Below the pieces are notes generated by a model, which saw only the letters and a program-made list of their open reading frames with translations, searched no databases and was not told the DNA's origin. 42,128 nt of DNA from JAFARZ01 sp035651595 (GTDB taxonomy: Bacteria > Actinomycetota > Actinomycetes > Streptosporangiales > Streptosporangiaceae): NCBI GenBank assembly GCA_035651595.1, contig DASRFJ010000078.1, positions 1 to 42,128 on the forward strand, in the 5' to 3' direction. The translations under genes and the position numbers were made by a program. Position 1 is the stretch's first letter, and every line of letters begins with the position of its first letter. Shown in pieces: positions 23,681 to 32,281 of the stretch.

Positions 23681-23722
23681 CGGCCGGAATAAACCGCTTT
23701 TCTGGGTGGGCGTCTCCGGCCG
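23681..23722 (+). promoter_or_regulatory. Stem-loop between binding-protein and permease genes
   Basis: CGGCCGGA and TCCGGCCG form an 8-bp GC stem with a 26-base loop within the 112-base gap. Such structures commonly cause partial termination or 3'-end protection, giving more binding protein than permease. Confidence 0.45.
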
Positions 23723-23767
23723 GCGGCGCCCATCGTCGTCGGTGCACACGGGAAAGGAGTTTGCAGG

Positions 23768-24676
23768 GTGAGTCGTCGATCGGCCTGGATCAATCGCAGG
23801 GACCGGCGCGGGATCTGGTTTGTCGTTCCGTTCCTGGTCGGCTTCGTGCTGTTCATGGTCGTGCCGCTTGGCTACGCGATCTACACGAGCCTTTACACGT
23901 CCAAACTTATCGGCGGGACGGTATTCTCCGGCGCGTCGAATTACACGCAGACGCTTCAGTCCAGCGACTTCTGGAACGGCGTGATCCGGGTGGTTATCTA
24001 CGCCGCCATCCAGATACCGGTGATGCTGGCGATCGCGTTCTTCTTCGCGTGCGTATTCGACCTTGGCGTGGCGAAATTCGGCCGGACGTTCCGCACCATT
24101 TTCTTCATCCCGTTCGCGGTGCCCGCCGTGGTCGGCGCGGTCATGTGGTCGTTCCTGCTGGAGCCGCAGTTCGGGCCCGTCGTTCACCTGGCCAATGCGT
24201 TCGGATTCAGCAACACGAACTTCTTCTCGTCGTCGCTGCTGCTGCCGTCGATCATCGTGATCGTCATCTGGGAGTGGACCGGATACAACATGGTGATCCT
24301 GTACACGGCCCTGAAGTCCGTGCCGCGCGACGTCGTCGAGGCGGCGATCCTCGACGACACGCCGCTGTGGAAGATCATCCTGCGGATCAAGCTGCCGATG
24401 GTGCGCCCGGCCATTGTCATGCTGGTATTCCTCAACCTTATCGGCGCGCTGCAATTGTTCACCGAGCCGCAAATCCTGGAGTACTTCCAGCAGGGTGCCG
24501 TGTCGGTGAACTACACGCCGGCCTACTTCATCTACCAGACCGCGATCGCCGCGGACGAGACCAATCTGGCCGCCGCCATGGCGGTAATCCTCGCCGTGGT
24601 CATCGTGCTGATCTCCGCGGTGTCGCTGGTGTTCCGGTTCGGCCGGTCCCGGCGCCGGAGAGGAGAATTCGCATGA
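23768..24676 (+). CDS. ABC sugar permease, MalF-like (module 1)
   Basis: A 302-aa inner-membrane protein with six predicted helices and the coupling EAA-type loop near 195-215 (VPRDVVEAAILDDTPLWKII). AGGAG precedes GTG 23768 by eight bases. It forms a heterodimer with the next permease, with its stop overlapping that gene by four bases (ATGA). It belongs to the CUT1 class for di- and oligosaccharides. Confidence 0.94.
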   Translation: MSRRSAWINRRDRRGIWFVVPFLVGFVLFMVVPLGYAIYTSLYTSKLIGGTVFSGASNYTQTLQSSDFWNGVIRVVIYAAIQIPVMLAIAFFFACVFDLGVAKFGRTFRTIFFIPFAVPAVVGAVMWSFLLEPQFGPVVHLANAFGFSNTNFFSSSLLLPSIIVIVIWEWTGYNMVILYTALKSVPRDVVEAAILDDTPLWKIILRIKLPMVRPAIVMLVFLNLIGALQLFTEPQILEYFQQGAVSVNYTPAYFIYQTAIAADETNLAAAMAVILAVVIVLISAVSLVFRFGRSRRRRGEFA

Positions 24677-25656
24677 GCGTGTCCGTGCTGCCTCCCGCAT
24701 CCGCGCCAGACACGGTTGAGCCTGTTCGTGAATCACGGCGGGAACGCAGGCGCCGCGAGCGCCTCGAAGAACAGGACAGCAATATCCCGGTCGAGCTGTA
24801 CGGATTGCGCCGCGGCACGGTTCCGTTCCTGACTTCGCTCGCATTCCTGTTCGCCATCTTCACGCTCGTGCCGATCGCGTGGATCATCATCAATTCGACG
24901 AAGAACCAGGCGAATATATTCGAAACGTTCGGCTTCTGGTTCGCGAGGCCATTCAGCCTCTTCCACAATTTCTCGCTGCTATTCCAGAACGTGGACGGCT
25001 ACGGGACGTACATTCAGTGGTTCGGCAATACCGCGCTGTACGCGGTGCTGGGCGGTGGCGGCGCGGCCGCGCTGGCCGCGTTCGCCGGCTACGGCTTCGC
25101 CCGGTTCTCGTTCCGCGGCTCGCGCGTGCTGTTCTATATGATCATTGCCGCGCTGCTCGTGCCGATCACCGCGCTGACCGTGCCGCTGTACCTCACCTAC
25201 GCGAAGGCGCACCTGATCAACTCGCTGTGGGGCATGGTGCTGCCCAGCATGATCAGCCCGGTCGGCATCTACCTGATGCGCGTATATGTGGATATTTCGG
25301 TGCCCCGCGACCTCATCGACGCGGCGCGCATCGACGGCGCCGGCGAACTGCGGATCTTCTTCCGCGTCGCGCTGCCGCTGATGGTGCCCGGCGTGATAAC
25401 CGTGCTGCTGCTCAGCATCGTCGCGGTGTGGAACAACTACTTCCTTCCGCTGCTCATCTTCAACATCAACAGCCGCTACCCGCTGACGGTCGGGCTCGGC
25501 CTGTGGTCGCTGCGCGCGCAGAACAGCGGGAATGCCCAGCTGTTCCCCATGCTGGTGACCGGCGGCCTGGTGACGATCCTCCCGCTGATCGCGCTGTTCC
25601 TTTTGCTCCAGCGGTACTGGCGCGGCGGGATCCTGCTCGGCAGCATCGCGAATTGA
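24673..25656 (+). CDS. ABC sugar permease, MalG-like (module 1)
   Basis: A 327-aa inner-membrane protein. A 45-residue, charged N-terminal tail (RRERRRRERLEEQD) precedes six membrane helices. The coupling loop VPRDLIDAARIDGAGELRIF lies near 215-235. ATG 24673 follows AGGAG by seven bases and overlaps the preceding stop. The permease pair is energised by the ATPase gene that starts seven bases downstream. Confidence 0.94.
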   Translation: MSVSVLPPASAPDTVEPVRESRRERRRRERLEEQDSNIPVELYGLRRGTVPFLTSLAFLFAIFTLVPIAWIIINSTKNQANIFETFGFWFARPFSLFHNFSLLFQNVDGYGTYIQWFGNTALYAVLGGGGAAALAAFAGYGFARFSFRGSRVLFYMIIAALLVPITALTVPLYLTYAKAHLINSLWGMVLPSMISPVGIYLMRVYVDISVPRDLIDAARIDGAGELRIFFRVALPLMVPGVITVLLLSIVAVWNNYFLPLLIFNINSRYPLTVGLGLWSLRAQNSGNAQLFPMLVTGGLVTILPLIALFLLLQRYWRGGILLGSIAN

Positions 25657-25663
25657 GGTCGTC

Positions 25664-26806
25664 ATGAGCACAGCCATTTCCCTTCGCGGACTGACGAAGG
25701 TGTTCGCCACCGGTGTGACGGCGGTGTCCAGCCTGGACCTTTCCGTCGACGACGGCGAGTTCGTCGTGCTCGTCGGCCCGTCTGGCTGCGGCAAGACGAC
25801 CGCGTTGCGCATGGTCGCCGGGCTGGAGACGATCACTTCGGGTTCTGTTGCTTTCGGCGATCGCGTGGTCAACGGCGTCTCGCCGCGGCACCGCGACGTC
25901 GCCATGGTCTTCCAGAACTACGCGCTCTACCCGCACCTGACTGTCTATCAGAACATCGGCTTCGCTTTGGCGAATAAAGGCGTCCCTAAGTCCGAACGGC
26001 ATTCGCGTATTCTCGCAACCGCCGCTACCACGGGCCTTTCGGAATTGCTCGCGCGGAAGCCTCGTCAGCTGTCCGGCGGGCAGCGTCAGCGGGTGGCGAT
26101 GGCGCGTGCGCTGGTGCGCTCCCCCGCCGTGTTCCTGATGGACGAGCCGCTGTCCAACCTGGACGCGAAGCTTCGGGTGGCGATGCGGTCGGAGGTTCTT
26201 TCTGTCCACCGGGCGTCCGGGGCGGCGACGATGTACGTCACGCACGACCAGACCGAGGCGATGACGATGGGCGACCGGGTCGCGGTACTGCGGGACGGCG
26301 TGCTCCAGCAGTACGGGACGCCTCGTTCGTTGTACTCGACGCCGGCGAACCTGTTCGTCGCGACGTTCATCGGGTCGCCGGAGATGAACCTGTACGAGGC
26401 GGGCGTGTGCGCGGACGGTTCGCTGACCGTCGGGTCGCAGCGGCTTGCGCTCCCGGCGGGGTCAGTGCCGGCCGGGTACCAGGGGCGCAAGATCATCGTC
26501 GGGATCCGGCCGGAGGACCTAGGCGACCCGGTTTCCGCCGGGCCTGATGTCGCGGCCGCTTTGTGCGTGGACGTGCGGCTGGTCGAGGTGCTGGGCAGCG
26601 AGCAGCACGTCTACTTTTCCGTGGACGCGACGCCGGCCGGCGGCGACCTGGCTGCGGCAGCGTTGGCTGCGGCCGCGCCGGACGGCGTGGCGCGGGTGGG
26701 CGTGGGAGCCGGAATCCGGCCCGGCAATCAGGTGAGGTTCGGCATCGACGCGGACCGCCTGCACTTCTTCGACCCCGACACCGGCCTGGCGGTCCGCCCC
26801 GGATAA
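25664..26806 (+). CDS. ABC sugar-importer ATPase, MsmK/UgpC type
   Basis: A 380-aa cytoplasmic ATPase. Walker A GPSGCGKTT (about 39-47), Q-loop FQNYALYPHL, signature LSGGQRQRVAMARAL, Walker B FLMDEPLSNLDAKLR and switch His in VTHDQTEAMTMGDR are all intact. The C-terminal 140 residues form the regulatory domain of CUT1 ATPases, with a VGIRPED segment. Actinomycetes often use one shared ATPase for many CUT1 systems, so a cluster-encoded copy is notable. Since the second importer in this island has no ATPase gene, this protein could serve both. Confidence 0.96.
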   Translation: MSTAISLRGLTKVFATGVTAVSSLDLSVDDGEFVVLVGPSGCGKTTALRMVAGLETITSGSVAFGDRVVNGVSPRHRDVAMVFQNYALYPHLTVYQNIGFALANKGVPKSERHSRILATAATTGLSELLARKPRQLSGGQRQRVAMARALVRSPAVFLMDEPLSNLDAKLRVAMRSEVLSVHRASGAATMYVTHDQTEAMTMGDRVAVLRDGVLQQYGTPRSLYSTPANLFVATFIGSPEMNLYEAGVCADGSLTVGSQRLALPAGSVPAGYQGRKIIVGIRPEDLGDPVSAGPDVAAALCVDVRLVEVLGSEQHVYFSVDATPAGGDLAAAALAAAAPDGVARVGVGAGIRPGNQVRFGIDADRLHFFDPDTGLAVRPG

Positions 26807-26810
26807 CTGG

Positions 26811-27389
26811 TTAGCCATTAGCGCGAAGGCCGTCGAGGAGGAAACCGAGGTGGCGGCGCCAGGAATCGGGGTCGGGGCCGTACTCGGCCGCCCGAGCGGT
26901 GGCGCTTACCAAGGTGGTGAGGTCAGCGACCTGGAAGTCGGCGCGCAGCTGGCCGGCCTTTTGCGCTCGCTCGATGATCCTGTGCAGCGCCTCGACGCCC
27001 CGCGCTTTGGCCGCGTCCAGGCCGGGTGCGCCGGTGATATTGCCGGCGCAGAGCTCGGTGAGGCCGCGATCCATGGCCTGCATCTCGCAGGTCTGTTCCA
27101 GGTAGTAGACGAAACCGTCCCACGGATCGTCGAGCTTCAGCGCGCCCTCACAGATCTCCACGGCTTGTTCCAGGATGCCGAGAAATGCCGCTTCTATCAG
27201 CGCGGCTCGAGTCGGAAATCGGTTGTATAGCGTACCGATCGCCACGCCGGCCTTCCGTGCGATCTCCTCCAGCGGAGCGTCCAGTCCCTTGACGCCGAAG
27301 ACCTCGCGTGCGGCCGCGACGAGCAGTGCGCGGTTGCGCTGTGCGTCACGGCGGAGGGGCCGGGATTGACTCGACACAATCCCTAGCAT
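26811..27389 (-). CDS. TetR-family regulator of the adjacent flavin-oxidase-fold gene
   Basis: A 192-aa repressor. The helix-turn-helix (RNRALLVAAAREVFGVKGL, then LEEIARKAGVAIGTLYNRFP) is at about 18-62; the rest is a helical ligand domain. ATG 27389 is chosen because it gives the standard TetR length and lies just outside the first of two matching palindromes (27398-27411, 27438-27451). It is divergent from the PPOX-fold gene 105 bases away, the usual arrangement for autoregulation plus control of the neighbour. It ends five bases from the convergent ATPase stop. Confidence 0.9.
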   Translation of the reverse strand: MLGIVSSQSRPLRRDAQRNRALLVAAAREVFGVKGLDAPLEEIARKAGVAIGTLYNRFPTRAALIEAAFLGILEQAVEICEGALKLDDPWDGFVYYLEQTCEMQAMDRGLTELCAGNITGAPGLDAAKARGVEALHRIIERAQKAGQLRADFQVADLTTLVSATARAAEYGPDPDSWRRHLGFLLDGLRANG

Positions 27390-27397
27390 AGCTAACT

Positions 27398-27411
27398 TGA
27401 GGACATCCTCA
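27398..27411. promoter_or_regulatory. TetR operator, proximal
   Basis: TGAGGACATCCTCA has perfect 6-base arms around CA, eight bases upstream of the TetR start. Confidence 0.6.
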
Positions 27412-27437
27412 TGTTGATGTAAGGTTGCGGACGAACA

Positions 27438-27451
27438 TGAGGGTTCCCTCA
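27438..27451. promoter_or_regulatory. TetR operator, distal
   Basis: TGAGGGTTCCCTCA has perfect 6-base arms and shares the TGAGGNNNNCCTCA pattern with the proximal site. The centres are 40 bp apart, about four helical turns, so both sites face the same side of the DNA. Confidence 0.6.
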
Positions 27452-27494
27452 ACTTGTTGGAGTCGTCACGTCGATCCGAGGAGGAGACCGACCC

Positions 27495-27992
27495 ATGCAC
27501 CAGAGCGCTATCGACGAGGTTCTGAACCAGCCGCTCAGCCAGGAACTCCTGGCCCGTGACCTGACCCGGCTGGCCTTCATCGGGCTCGACGGCGCCCCCC
27601 GGTCGATCCCGATCGGGTTCGTCTGGAACGGCTCGCAGATTGTCATGTGCACCGCGAAGAACGCGCGGAAGCTGCCGGCCCTGCGCCGCAACCCCGCGGT
27701 CGCCCTGACCATCGACACCGAGTCGCACCCGCCGAAGGTCCTGCTGATCCGCGGCCAGGCCGAGCTGGACGCCGTCGACGGCATCCCAGCGGAGTACTTC
27801 CAGTGGAACGGCACCTACGAGATGACGCCCGAGCAGCGCGCCGAGTGGGAGGCCGGCGTGCGATCTCTCTACGACGGCATGGTCCGGGTCGTGGTGACCC
27901 CCACCTGGGCCAAGCTGATCGACTTCGAGACAACCCTGCCCACCGCCATCGAGGAACTCATGCAGCAGCAGAAGGAACGCCAGCTCGCTTGA
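27495..27992 (+). CDS. Pyridoxamine 5'-phosphate oxidase-fold (flavin/F420-binding) protein
   Basis: A 165-aa protein with the split-barrel pattern of PPOX-family oxidoreductases: LTRLAFIGLDGAPRSIPIGF, then FVWNGSQIVMCTAKNARKLP and ALTIDTESHPPKVLLIRGQA. The cofactor could be FMN or F420; no residue visible here decides. GAGGAGGAG precedes ATG 27495. It is divergent from a TetR gene with two operators between them, so it is probably induced by a small molecule. Its position between two arabinoside modules looks incidental. Confidence 0.85.
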   Translation: MHQSAIDEVLNQPLSQELLARDLTRLAFIGLDGAPRSIPIGFVWNGSQIVMCTAKNARKLPALRRNPAVALTIDTESHPPKVLLIRGQAELDAVDGIPAEYFQWNGTYEMTPEQRAEWEAGVRSLYDGMVRVVVTPTWAKLIDFETTLPTAIEELMQQQKERQLA

Positions 27993-28046
27993 ATCATCTT
28001 GGTTGCCGGTTGGGGCGGCACGGTGGTGCGCGCTCCGGGTCTGCGG

Positions 28047-30032
28047 TCAGGCGCTGGGGATCCAGACGCGCATGGCGCCTGGGCCGCGGTTGTCCCAGTG
28101 GAAATACGGGATCGCCACCGCGGAGACGCGCGGCATGGTCTGTTCCGGGGCCGGCGGGGCGTGGCGGGCCGCCATGCTGACTTGGATTGTCCGGCCGATG
28201 CCGTCCAGGGTGACCTCGCGTTCGGACAGCCGGGTGCCCGGCCGGACGGCGAGCTCGTCCAGGCGCACCAGCTGGTCGGCCTGCTCGAAGCAGTACACCA
28301 GCGGGCCGCGCTCGATCGCGGCGCAGCCGCGCATCGCGTCCACGCGGCGGTCCGGGTAGATCCACCGCGGGGTCATGTCCAGGTGCAGGGTGATCTCGTC
28401 GCCAGGACGCCACTCCTGGTGCAGTAGCACGTAGCCTGCCTGAGGAACCACCGCTCGTTCCGCGAATTGATTGATCTTGATGCTGGAGCTGGCGCTCCAG
28501 GCGGGGATGCGCAGCGCCAGCCCGCGCGCGGACGGCGGCGCGTCGAGGATGCGGAACGTGACCTGGCCGGACCACGGATAATCCGTGATCATCTCGACGT
28601 CGAGGTCGGCGCCGGCCAGCTCCGCGCCGGTGTACTGGTGAACGTAGAGGGTGTCGCTTTCGGCCGTGGCGAGGTAGTGCTCGAGTGACGCGAGGAGCCG
28701 CATGATGTTGGGCGGACAGCACGCACAGCTGAACCACACGCGGCGGCGGCCGGGATCGTCCTTCTCGAAGTGATCCACCCGGCGCTGGAGGGGGTTCACG
28801 TAGAAGAACCGATCGCCTTCGCTGGCGATCGCGCCGGCGAAACCGTTGTAGAGCACGCGCTCCATGTGGTCGGCGTACTTCGCGTCCCCGGTGGCCAGCA
28901 GCAGGCGCCAGCTCCAGTGGAAGCTGGCGATCGCGGCGCAGGTCTCGTTATAGGCGCGGTCGGGCGGCAGCTCGAACCGGTCGCCGAAGCCCTCGTCGAC
29001 GTGGCGTGAGCCATTTCCGCCGGTCAGGTACGTTTTCGTGGCGACCATGTCGTCCCAGCGACGGGTCGAGGACTCGAGCAGCTCGTCGTCATTGGTCTCG
29101 GTGGCGACATCGGTCACCCCGGCCTCGAGGTAGAGGGCGCGGACGACATGCCCCACCTCGGTGTCGGCCTCGCGGACCGGCAGGTGATCTTGCAGGTAGC
29201 GGCGGCCCAGGCCGGAATCGCCGGCTAGGCCGTGACCGCGCTGTTCGACGAACTGGCGTGCTAGACTGAGGTAGCTCTGAGATTCAGTTTCGCGGTAGAG
29301 TTCGACTAGTGCGGTTTCGATGATGGGGTGGCCGTCGAGGCCCTTGTCCTTGGCGGCGAACTCGCGGACAAGGTGGTCGGCGAGGCGGGTGGCGATGTCG
29401 AGGAGCCGGGAGTCGCCGGTGCCGCGGTGGTGGGCGATTGCGGCCTGGATGAGGTGACCGGCGCAGTACATCTCGTGGCTCCAGGCCAGCCTGGCGTACC
29501 GGGGTTCGCCGCTGGCCTGGACGTAGGAGTTGAGGTAGCCGTCCGGCTGCTGGGTCTGTTCCAGCAGGTCGATGGCGCTGGTGGCGAATTCGGTGAAATC
29601 GGGGCGGTCGCCGTGGGTCAGCTCCCAGCCGATCGCCTCGAGCGTCTTGTAGATGTCGGAGTCCATGAAGACCGGGCCGTGGTACGCCAGGCCAGGAAGG
29701 GGGTCGACCGGGCCGAGGCCCATCCGGCGCGGGCGCCGGCCGTCGCCGGCTGCCGGGGCGCCGTCTGCCGTCGCGACGTCTGACGGGACTTCCTGGGCGG
29801 GCGGGACCGGGGGGTCAGCGGTTTTCGCGCGGATGGCGAGGCGGAGGTTGTCGAGGTTGCCGGCCACGTCGAGCTGCCGCAACGCCAGCGGCATGCTTGC
29901 CGTCGCGTTGCGGCGCTGCCAGTCGTGCAGCAAACCCGCGGTGAGGCGGACACCTGGCGCGGTCAGCGGGCGCTGCGCGCTGCGCGCCGCGCCGGTGGGG
30001 TCCGCCGGGCCGGCGATGACGCGACCGGGCAT
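28047..30032 (-). CDS. GH127 beta-L-arabinofuranosidase
   Basis: A 661-aa enzyme without a signal peptide. The (alpha/alpha)6 barrel contains Glu363 and Cys365 in AYNETCAAIASFHWSWR and Cys438-Cys439 in FSCACCPPN. These correspond to the Zn-binding Glu and Cys residues and the Cys nucleophile of the characterised GH127 enzyme HypBA1, with similar spacing. A Pro/Ala-rich insertion lies at about 70-110. It releases beta-L-arabinofuranose, the linkage of plant hydroxyproline-rich glycoproteins. ATG 30032 is preferred; an open frame extends to GTG 30275, but those codons lose G/C third-position bias and overlap a likely promoter. Divergent from the second LacI gene. Confidence 0.88.
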   Translation of the reverse strand: MPGRVIAGPADPTGAARSAQRPLTAPGVRLTAGLLHDWQRRNATASMPLALRQLDVAGNLDNLRLAIRAKTADPPVPPAQEVPSDVATADGAPAAGDGRRPRRMGLGPVDPLPGLAYHGPVFMDSDIYKTLEAIGWELTHGDRPDFTEFATSAIDLLEQTQQPDGYLNSYVQASGEPRYARLAWSHEMYCAGHLIQAAIAHHRGTGDSRLLDIATRLADHLVREFAAKDKGLDGHPIIETALVELYRETESQSYLSLARQFVEQRGHGLAGDSGLGRRYLQDHLPVREADTEVGHVVRALYLEAGVTDVATETNDDELLESSTRRWDDMVATKTYLTGGNGSRHVDEGFGDRFELPPDRAYNETCAAIASFHWSWRLLLATGDAKYADHMERVLYNGFAGAIASEGDRFFYVNPLQRRVDHFEKDDPGRRRVWFSCACCPPNIMRLLASLEHYLATAESDTLYVHQYTGAELAGADLDVEMITDYPWSGQVTFRILDAPPSARGLALRIPAWSASSSIKINQFAERAVVPQAGYVLLHQEWRPGDEITLHLDMTPRWIYPDRRVDAMRGCAAIERGPLVYCFEQADQLVRLDELAVRPGTRLSEREVTLDGIGRTIQVSMAARHAPPAPEQTMPRVSAVAIPYFHWDNRGPGAMRVWIPSA

Positions 30033-30181
30033 GGCGCGGTCGATGGTGGCACGACCGGCGGCGGGGACACCGGCGGGGGCGCGACCGGCGTCGTTTGCTT
30101 GGCCGGCGGGCTTGATAGCGGGGCGGAAGGCAGCGCTATCCAGGACCGATGACTCGTCAGGCGTAGGCAGGGTGCACGCTC

Positions 30182-30211
30182 CAAGTCGAGGAATAGGTTT
30201 TCCTGAGCTTG
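30182..30211. promoter_or_regulatory. Imperfect inverted repeat near the GH127 transcription start
   Basis: CAAGTCGAGGAA and TTCCTGAGCTTG match at 9 of 12 positions across a 6-base gap. It lies just downstream of the predicted GH127 promoter and is a candidate operator for the adjacent LacI protein. Confidence 0.3.
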
Positions 30212-30217
30212 CACCGT

Positions 30218-30247
30218 AGGCTAGAGTCTCGGCCTGAGGTACGTCAA
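30218..30247 (-). promoter_or_regulatory. Putative sigma-70-type promoter of the GH127 gene
   Basis: On the minus strand TTGACG (30247-30242) and TAGCCT (30223-30218) are separated by 18 bases. The predicted transcript would start near 30211, giving a leader of about 180 bases to ATG 30032. Confidence 0.5.
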
Positions 30248-30301
30248 CAGCCGGCCACGAGTCAGCCCTCGGCACACGGCCCCTCGCACCAGGAGGTACC
30301 C

Positions 30302-31291
30302 ATGAGGCGGGCGACCATCAGGGACGTGGCCGCCGCGGCGGGAGTGTCCATCGGCACCGCGTCGAAGGCGCTCAACGGGCAAGGCAAGCTCCGCCCGGAG
30401 ACCAGGGAACGCGTCGCCGAAGCCGCGCAGCGGCTTGGCTTCGCGCCGAACACCCTGGCCCAGGCGCTGCTCGCCGGGCGTTCGTTCACCGTCGGGTTGA
30501 TCACCACCGACAGCTTCGGCCGGTTCAGCATCCCGGTGATGCTCGGCGCGGAGGACGCGCTCGGCATCGGCCAGATCTCGGTCTTCATGTGTGACACCCG
30601 GGAGGACCCGGAACGCGAGCGGCGCTACGTCGAGATGCTCGCCGCGCGGCGGGTCGACGGGCTGATCGTCACCGGCCGGCGAATCGAGCCGCGGCCGCCG
30701 GTGCGAGCCGGGACCGGCATCCCGGTCGTCTACGCGATGACGCAGCCGGCCAGCGGTAACGACCCCGCGGTGCTGCCCGACGACGAGGGCGGCGGGCGGA
30801 TGGCCGGGGAGCACCTGCTCCGCATCGGCCGCACCCGGATCGCGCACATCACGGGACCGGAACGCTTCCTCGGGGCGCGGCTGCGGGCCCGGGGGCTGGC
30901 CGAGGCACTCGCCTCGGCCGGCGTCAAGCAGTGCGGCGAGACCAAGTACGGCGAGTGGACCGAGCACTGGGGCCGGGAGGCGGCCGGCCAGTTGCTCGCC
31001 GACCGGCCGGACGCGATCTTCTGCGGCAGCGATCAGATCGCGCGCGGCGTCGCGGACACCCTGCGCGCCGTCGGCCGGCGGGTGCCGGATGACGTCGCCT
31101 TGGTCGGCTTCGACAACTGGGGCCCGATGGCGCTCGGCGCGCTGCCGCCGCTGACCAGCATCGACATGTGCCTCCAGGACGTCGGGCGGGTGGCCGCCGA
31201 GCTCCTGCTGGCGGCGATTGGCGGCGAACCGGCGCACGGGGTGCACACGGTGCCGTGCCAGCTGGTCGTGCGCGAGTCCACCGGCGGGTAA
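30302..31291 (+). CDS. LacI-family repressor of arabinoside module 2
   Basis: A 329-aa regulator. The helix-turn-helix (ATIRDVAAAAGVSIGTASKA) and hinge (PNTLAQALLAGRS) precede a sugar-binding domain that ends PPLTSIDMCLQDVGRVAAEL, as in module 1's regulator. AGGAGG precedes ATG 30302 by five bases. It is divergent from GH127 and upstream, in the same direction, of the secreted-glycosidase operon, so it may control both. The gene is followed by a CTGCCG repeat and repeat element copy B. Confidence 0.93.
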   Translation: MRRATIRDVAAAAGVSIGTASKALNGQGKLRPETRERVAEAAQRLGFAPNTLAQALLAGRSFTVGLITTDSFGRFSIPVMLGAEDALGIGQISVFMCDTREDPERERRYVEMLAARRVDGLIVTGRRIEPRPPVRAGTGIPVVYAMTQPASGNDPAVLPDDEGGGRMAGEHLLRIGRTRIAHITGPERFLGARLRARGLAEALASAGVKQCGETKYGEWTEHWGREAAGQLLADRPDAIFCGSDQIARGVADTLRAVGRRVPDDVALVGFDNWGPMALGALPPLTSIDMCLQDVGRVAAELLLAAIGGEPAHGVHTVPCQLVVRESTGG

Positions 31292-31311
31292 CTCGGGCGG
31301 ATCCGCTGCGG

Positions 31312-31373
31312 GCCGCTGCCGCTGCCGCCGCTGCCGCTGCCGCCGCTGCCGCCGCTGCCGCTGCCGCTGCCGC
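31312..31373 (+). repeat. CTGCCG/CCGCTG short tandem repeat
   Basis: About ten units of GCCGCTGCC type fill the 60 bases directly before the left end of repeat element copy B. Confidence 0.85.
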
Positions 31374-31745
31374 GAAATGATTGCGGACCGTTACCCTACC
31401 GATTCGGACCCTGTTGGCTAGTCGACTACGCGTGGCCGTTGCGGCAGCCTGCCGGCCGCCGCGGCGCGGCCCCCGGGCGCGCAATCTGTGGCTGGAGTGC
31501 AGTGTGCGGCTGCCGGGATACGAGCGCACCGGCAGGCCCGTCCGCAATGTGGACGTTCACCCCCTCGTGGAGGATCGACCCCCGTAGCCGAGGGCCGCGT
31601 TACCACGAAGGGCAAAATCACCACGCTATCGAGGCACACCGAACCGGTCCGCCGGCGCTTGACCCGCCAGGCGACCAGCGAACCGGGGCCAGCCCTTGGA
31701 GTAAGCCAACCGGGTCCGATTCGGGGGGTAACGGTCCGCAAAATC
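31374..31745 (+). mobile_element. MITE-like repeat element, copy B
   Basis: A 372-bp element, same orientation as copy A. Its left end and the complement of its right end share TTGCGGACCGTTACCC exactly and then CGGACCC. The interior keeps the GGAGTGCAGTGTGCGGCT and CACCACGCTATCGAGGC blocks. The internal stem (31561-31570 with 31603-31612) again encloses exactly 32 bases; each copy has one different mismatch in the stem. No transposase is encoded and reading frames differ between copies, so it is probably non-autonomous. Confidence 0.75.
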
Positions 31746-32077
31746 TGGCACACCTGGCGGCGCGCCTGGAATGGGTGAAATGTCATGATACGTGGCATGG
31801 GCTGCGGCAGCGGCAGCGGCAGCGGACCGGCTTGGGCTGTGGTGTCGCAGCCGGACTAGGCGCCGCGAGCCGTGAGCACGGGCGGATCGAGGAGCCGCGT
31901 TGGGCCGCCGCCGTCCGGGTGGCCACTGCTGGTAACGGACAGGTATCGGTTTTCGGGTGCCCCGCAACGCGGTCTGGTGCCACGTCGGCCAGCTAAGGCC
32001 GTCGATGCGGCGGGAACGCGGCTTCGGCGCAGGCCGCGGACTTCGGCCCGGCGGGGACGAAAGGGACAGCTTGGGGG
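31746..32077. other. GC-rich intergenic stretch without a supported gene
   Basis: It contains a short GGCAGC repeat (about 31804-31826) but no reading frame with a ribosome-binding site and a recognisable product. Frames open here continue from inside repeat copy B. Confidence 0.5.
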
Positions 32078-32106
32078 TTGACGGGCGGGCCGCATGTTTC
32101 TAGCTT
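32078..32106 (+). promoter_or_regulatory. Putative promoter of the secreted-glycosidase operon
   Basis: TTGACG (32078-32083), a 17-base spacer and TAGCTT (32101-32106) match a housekeeping promoter well. The predicted leader is about 170 bases and includes the palindrome AAGGATTTCCTT (32116-32127), which could be an operator. Confidence 0.6.
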
Positions 32107-32281
32107 GGTGAGGCAAAGGATTTCCTTGCTGCGATTTACGACAAGTTAACACCTCCCAGGCACGGTTCGTAATCAAGTCCGGACTGGGCTCACAAACCTG
32201 TTCGCGCCTGTTCCGCCCGCCGCCGGCTAGGTCCGCCGGCAGCGGGACGTATGCCTACCCGCCGAGGACAACGAGGACGAC

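Noticed and set aside
31312..31373. Continuation of a coding region after the second LacI gene
   Set aside because: The LacI stop at 31291 precedes it, and translation of the repeat gives only low-complexity peptide in every frame.
31746..32077. Small gene in the 31.7-32.0 kb gap
   Set aside because: Open frames begin inside repeat copy B, lack ribosome-binding sites and show no recognisable product.
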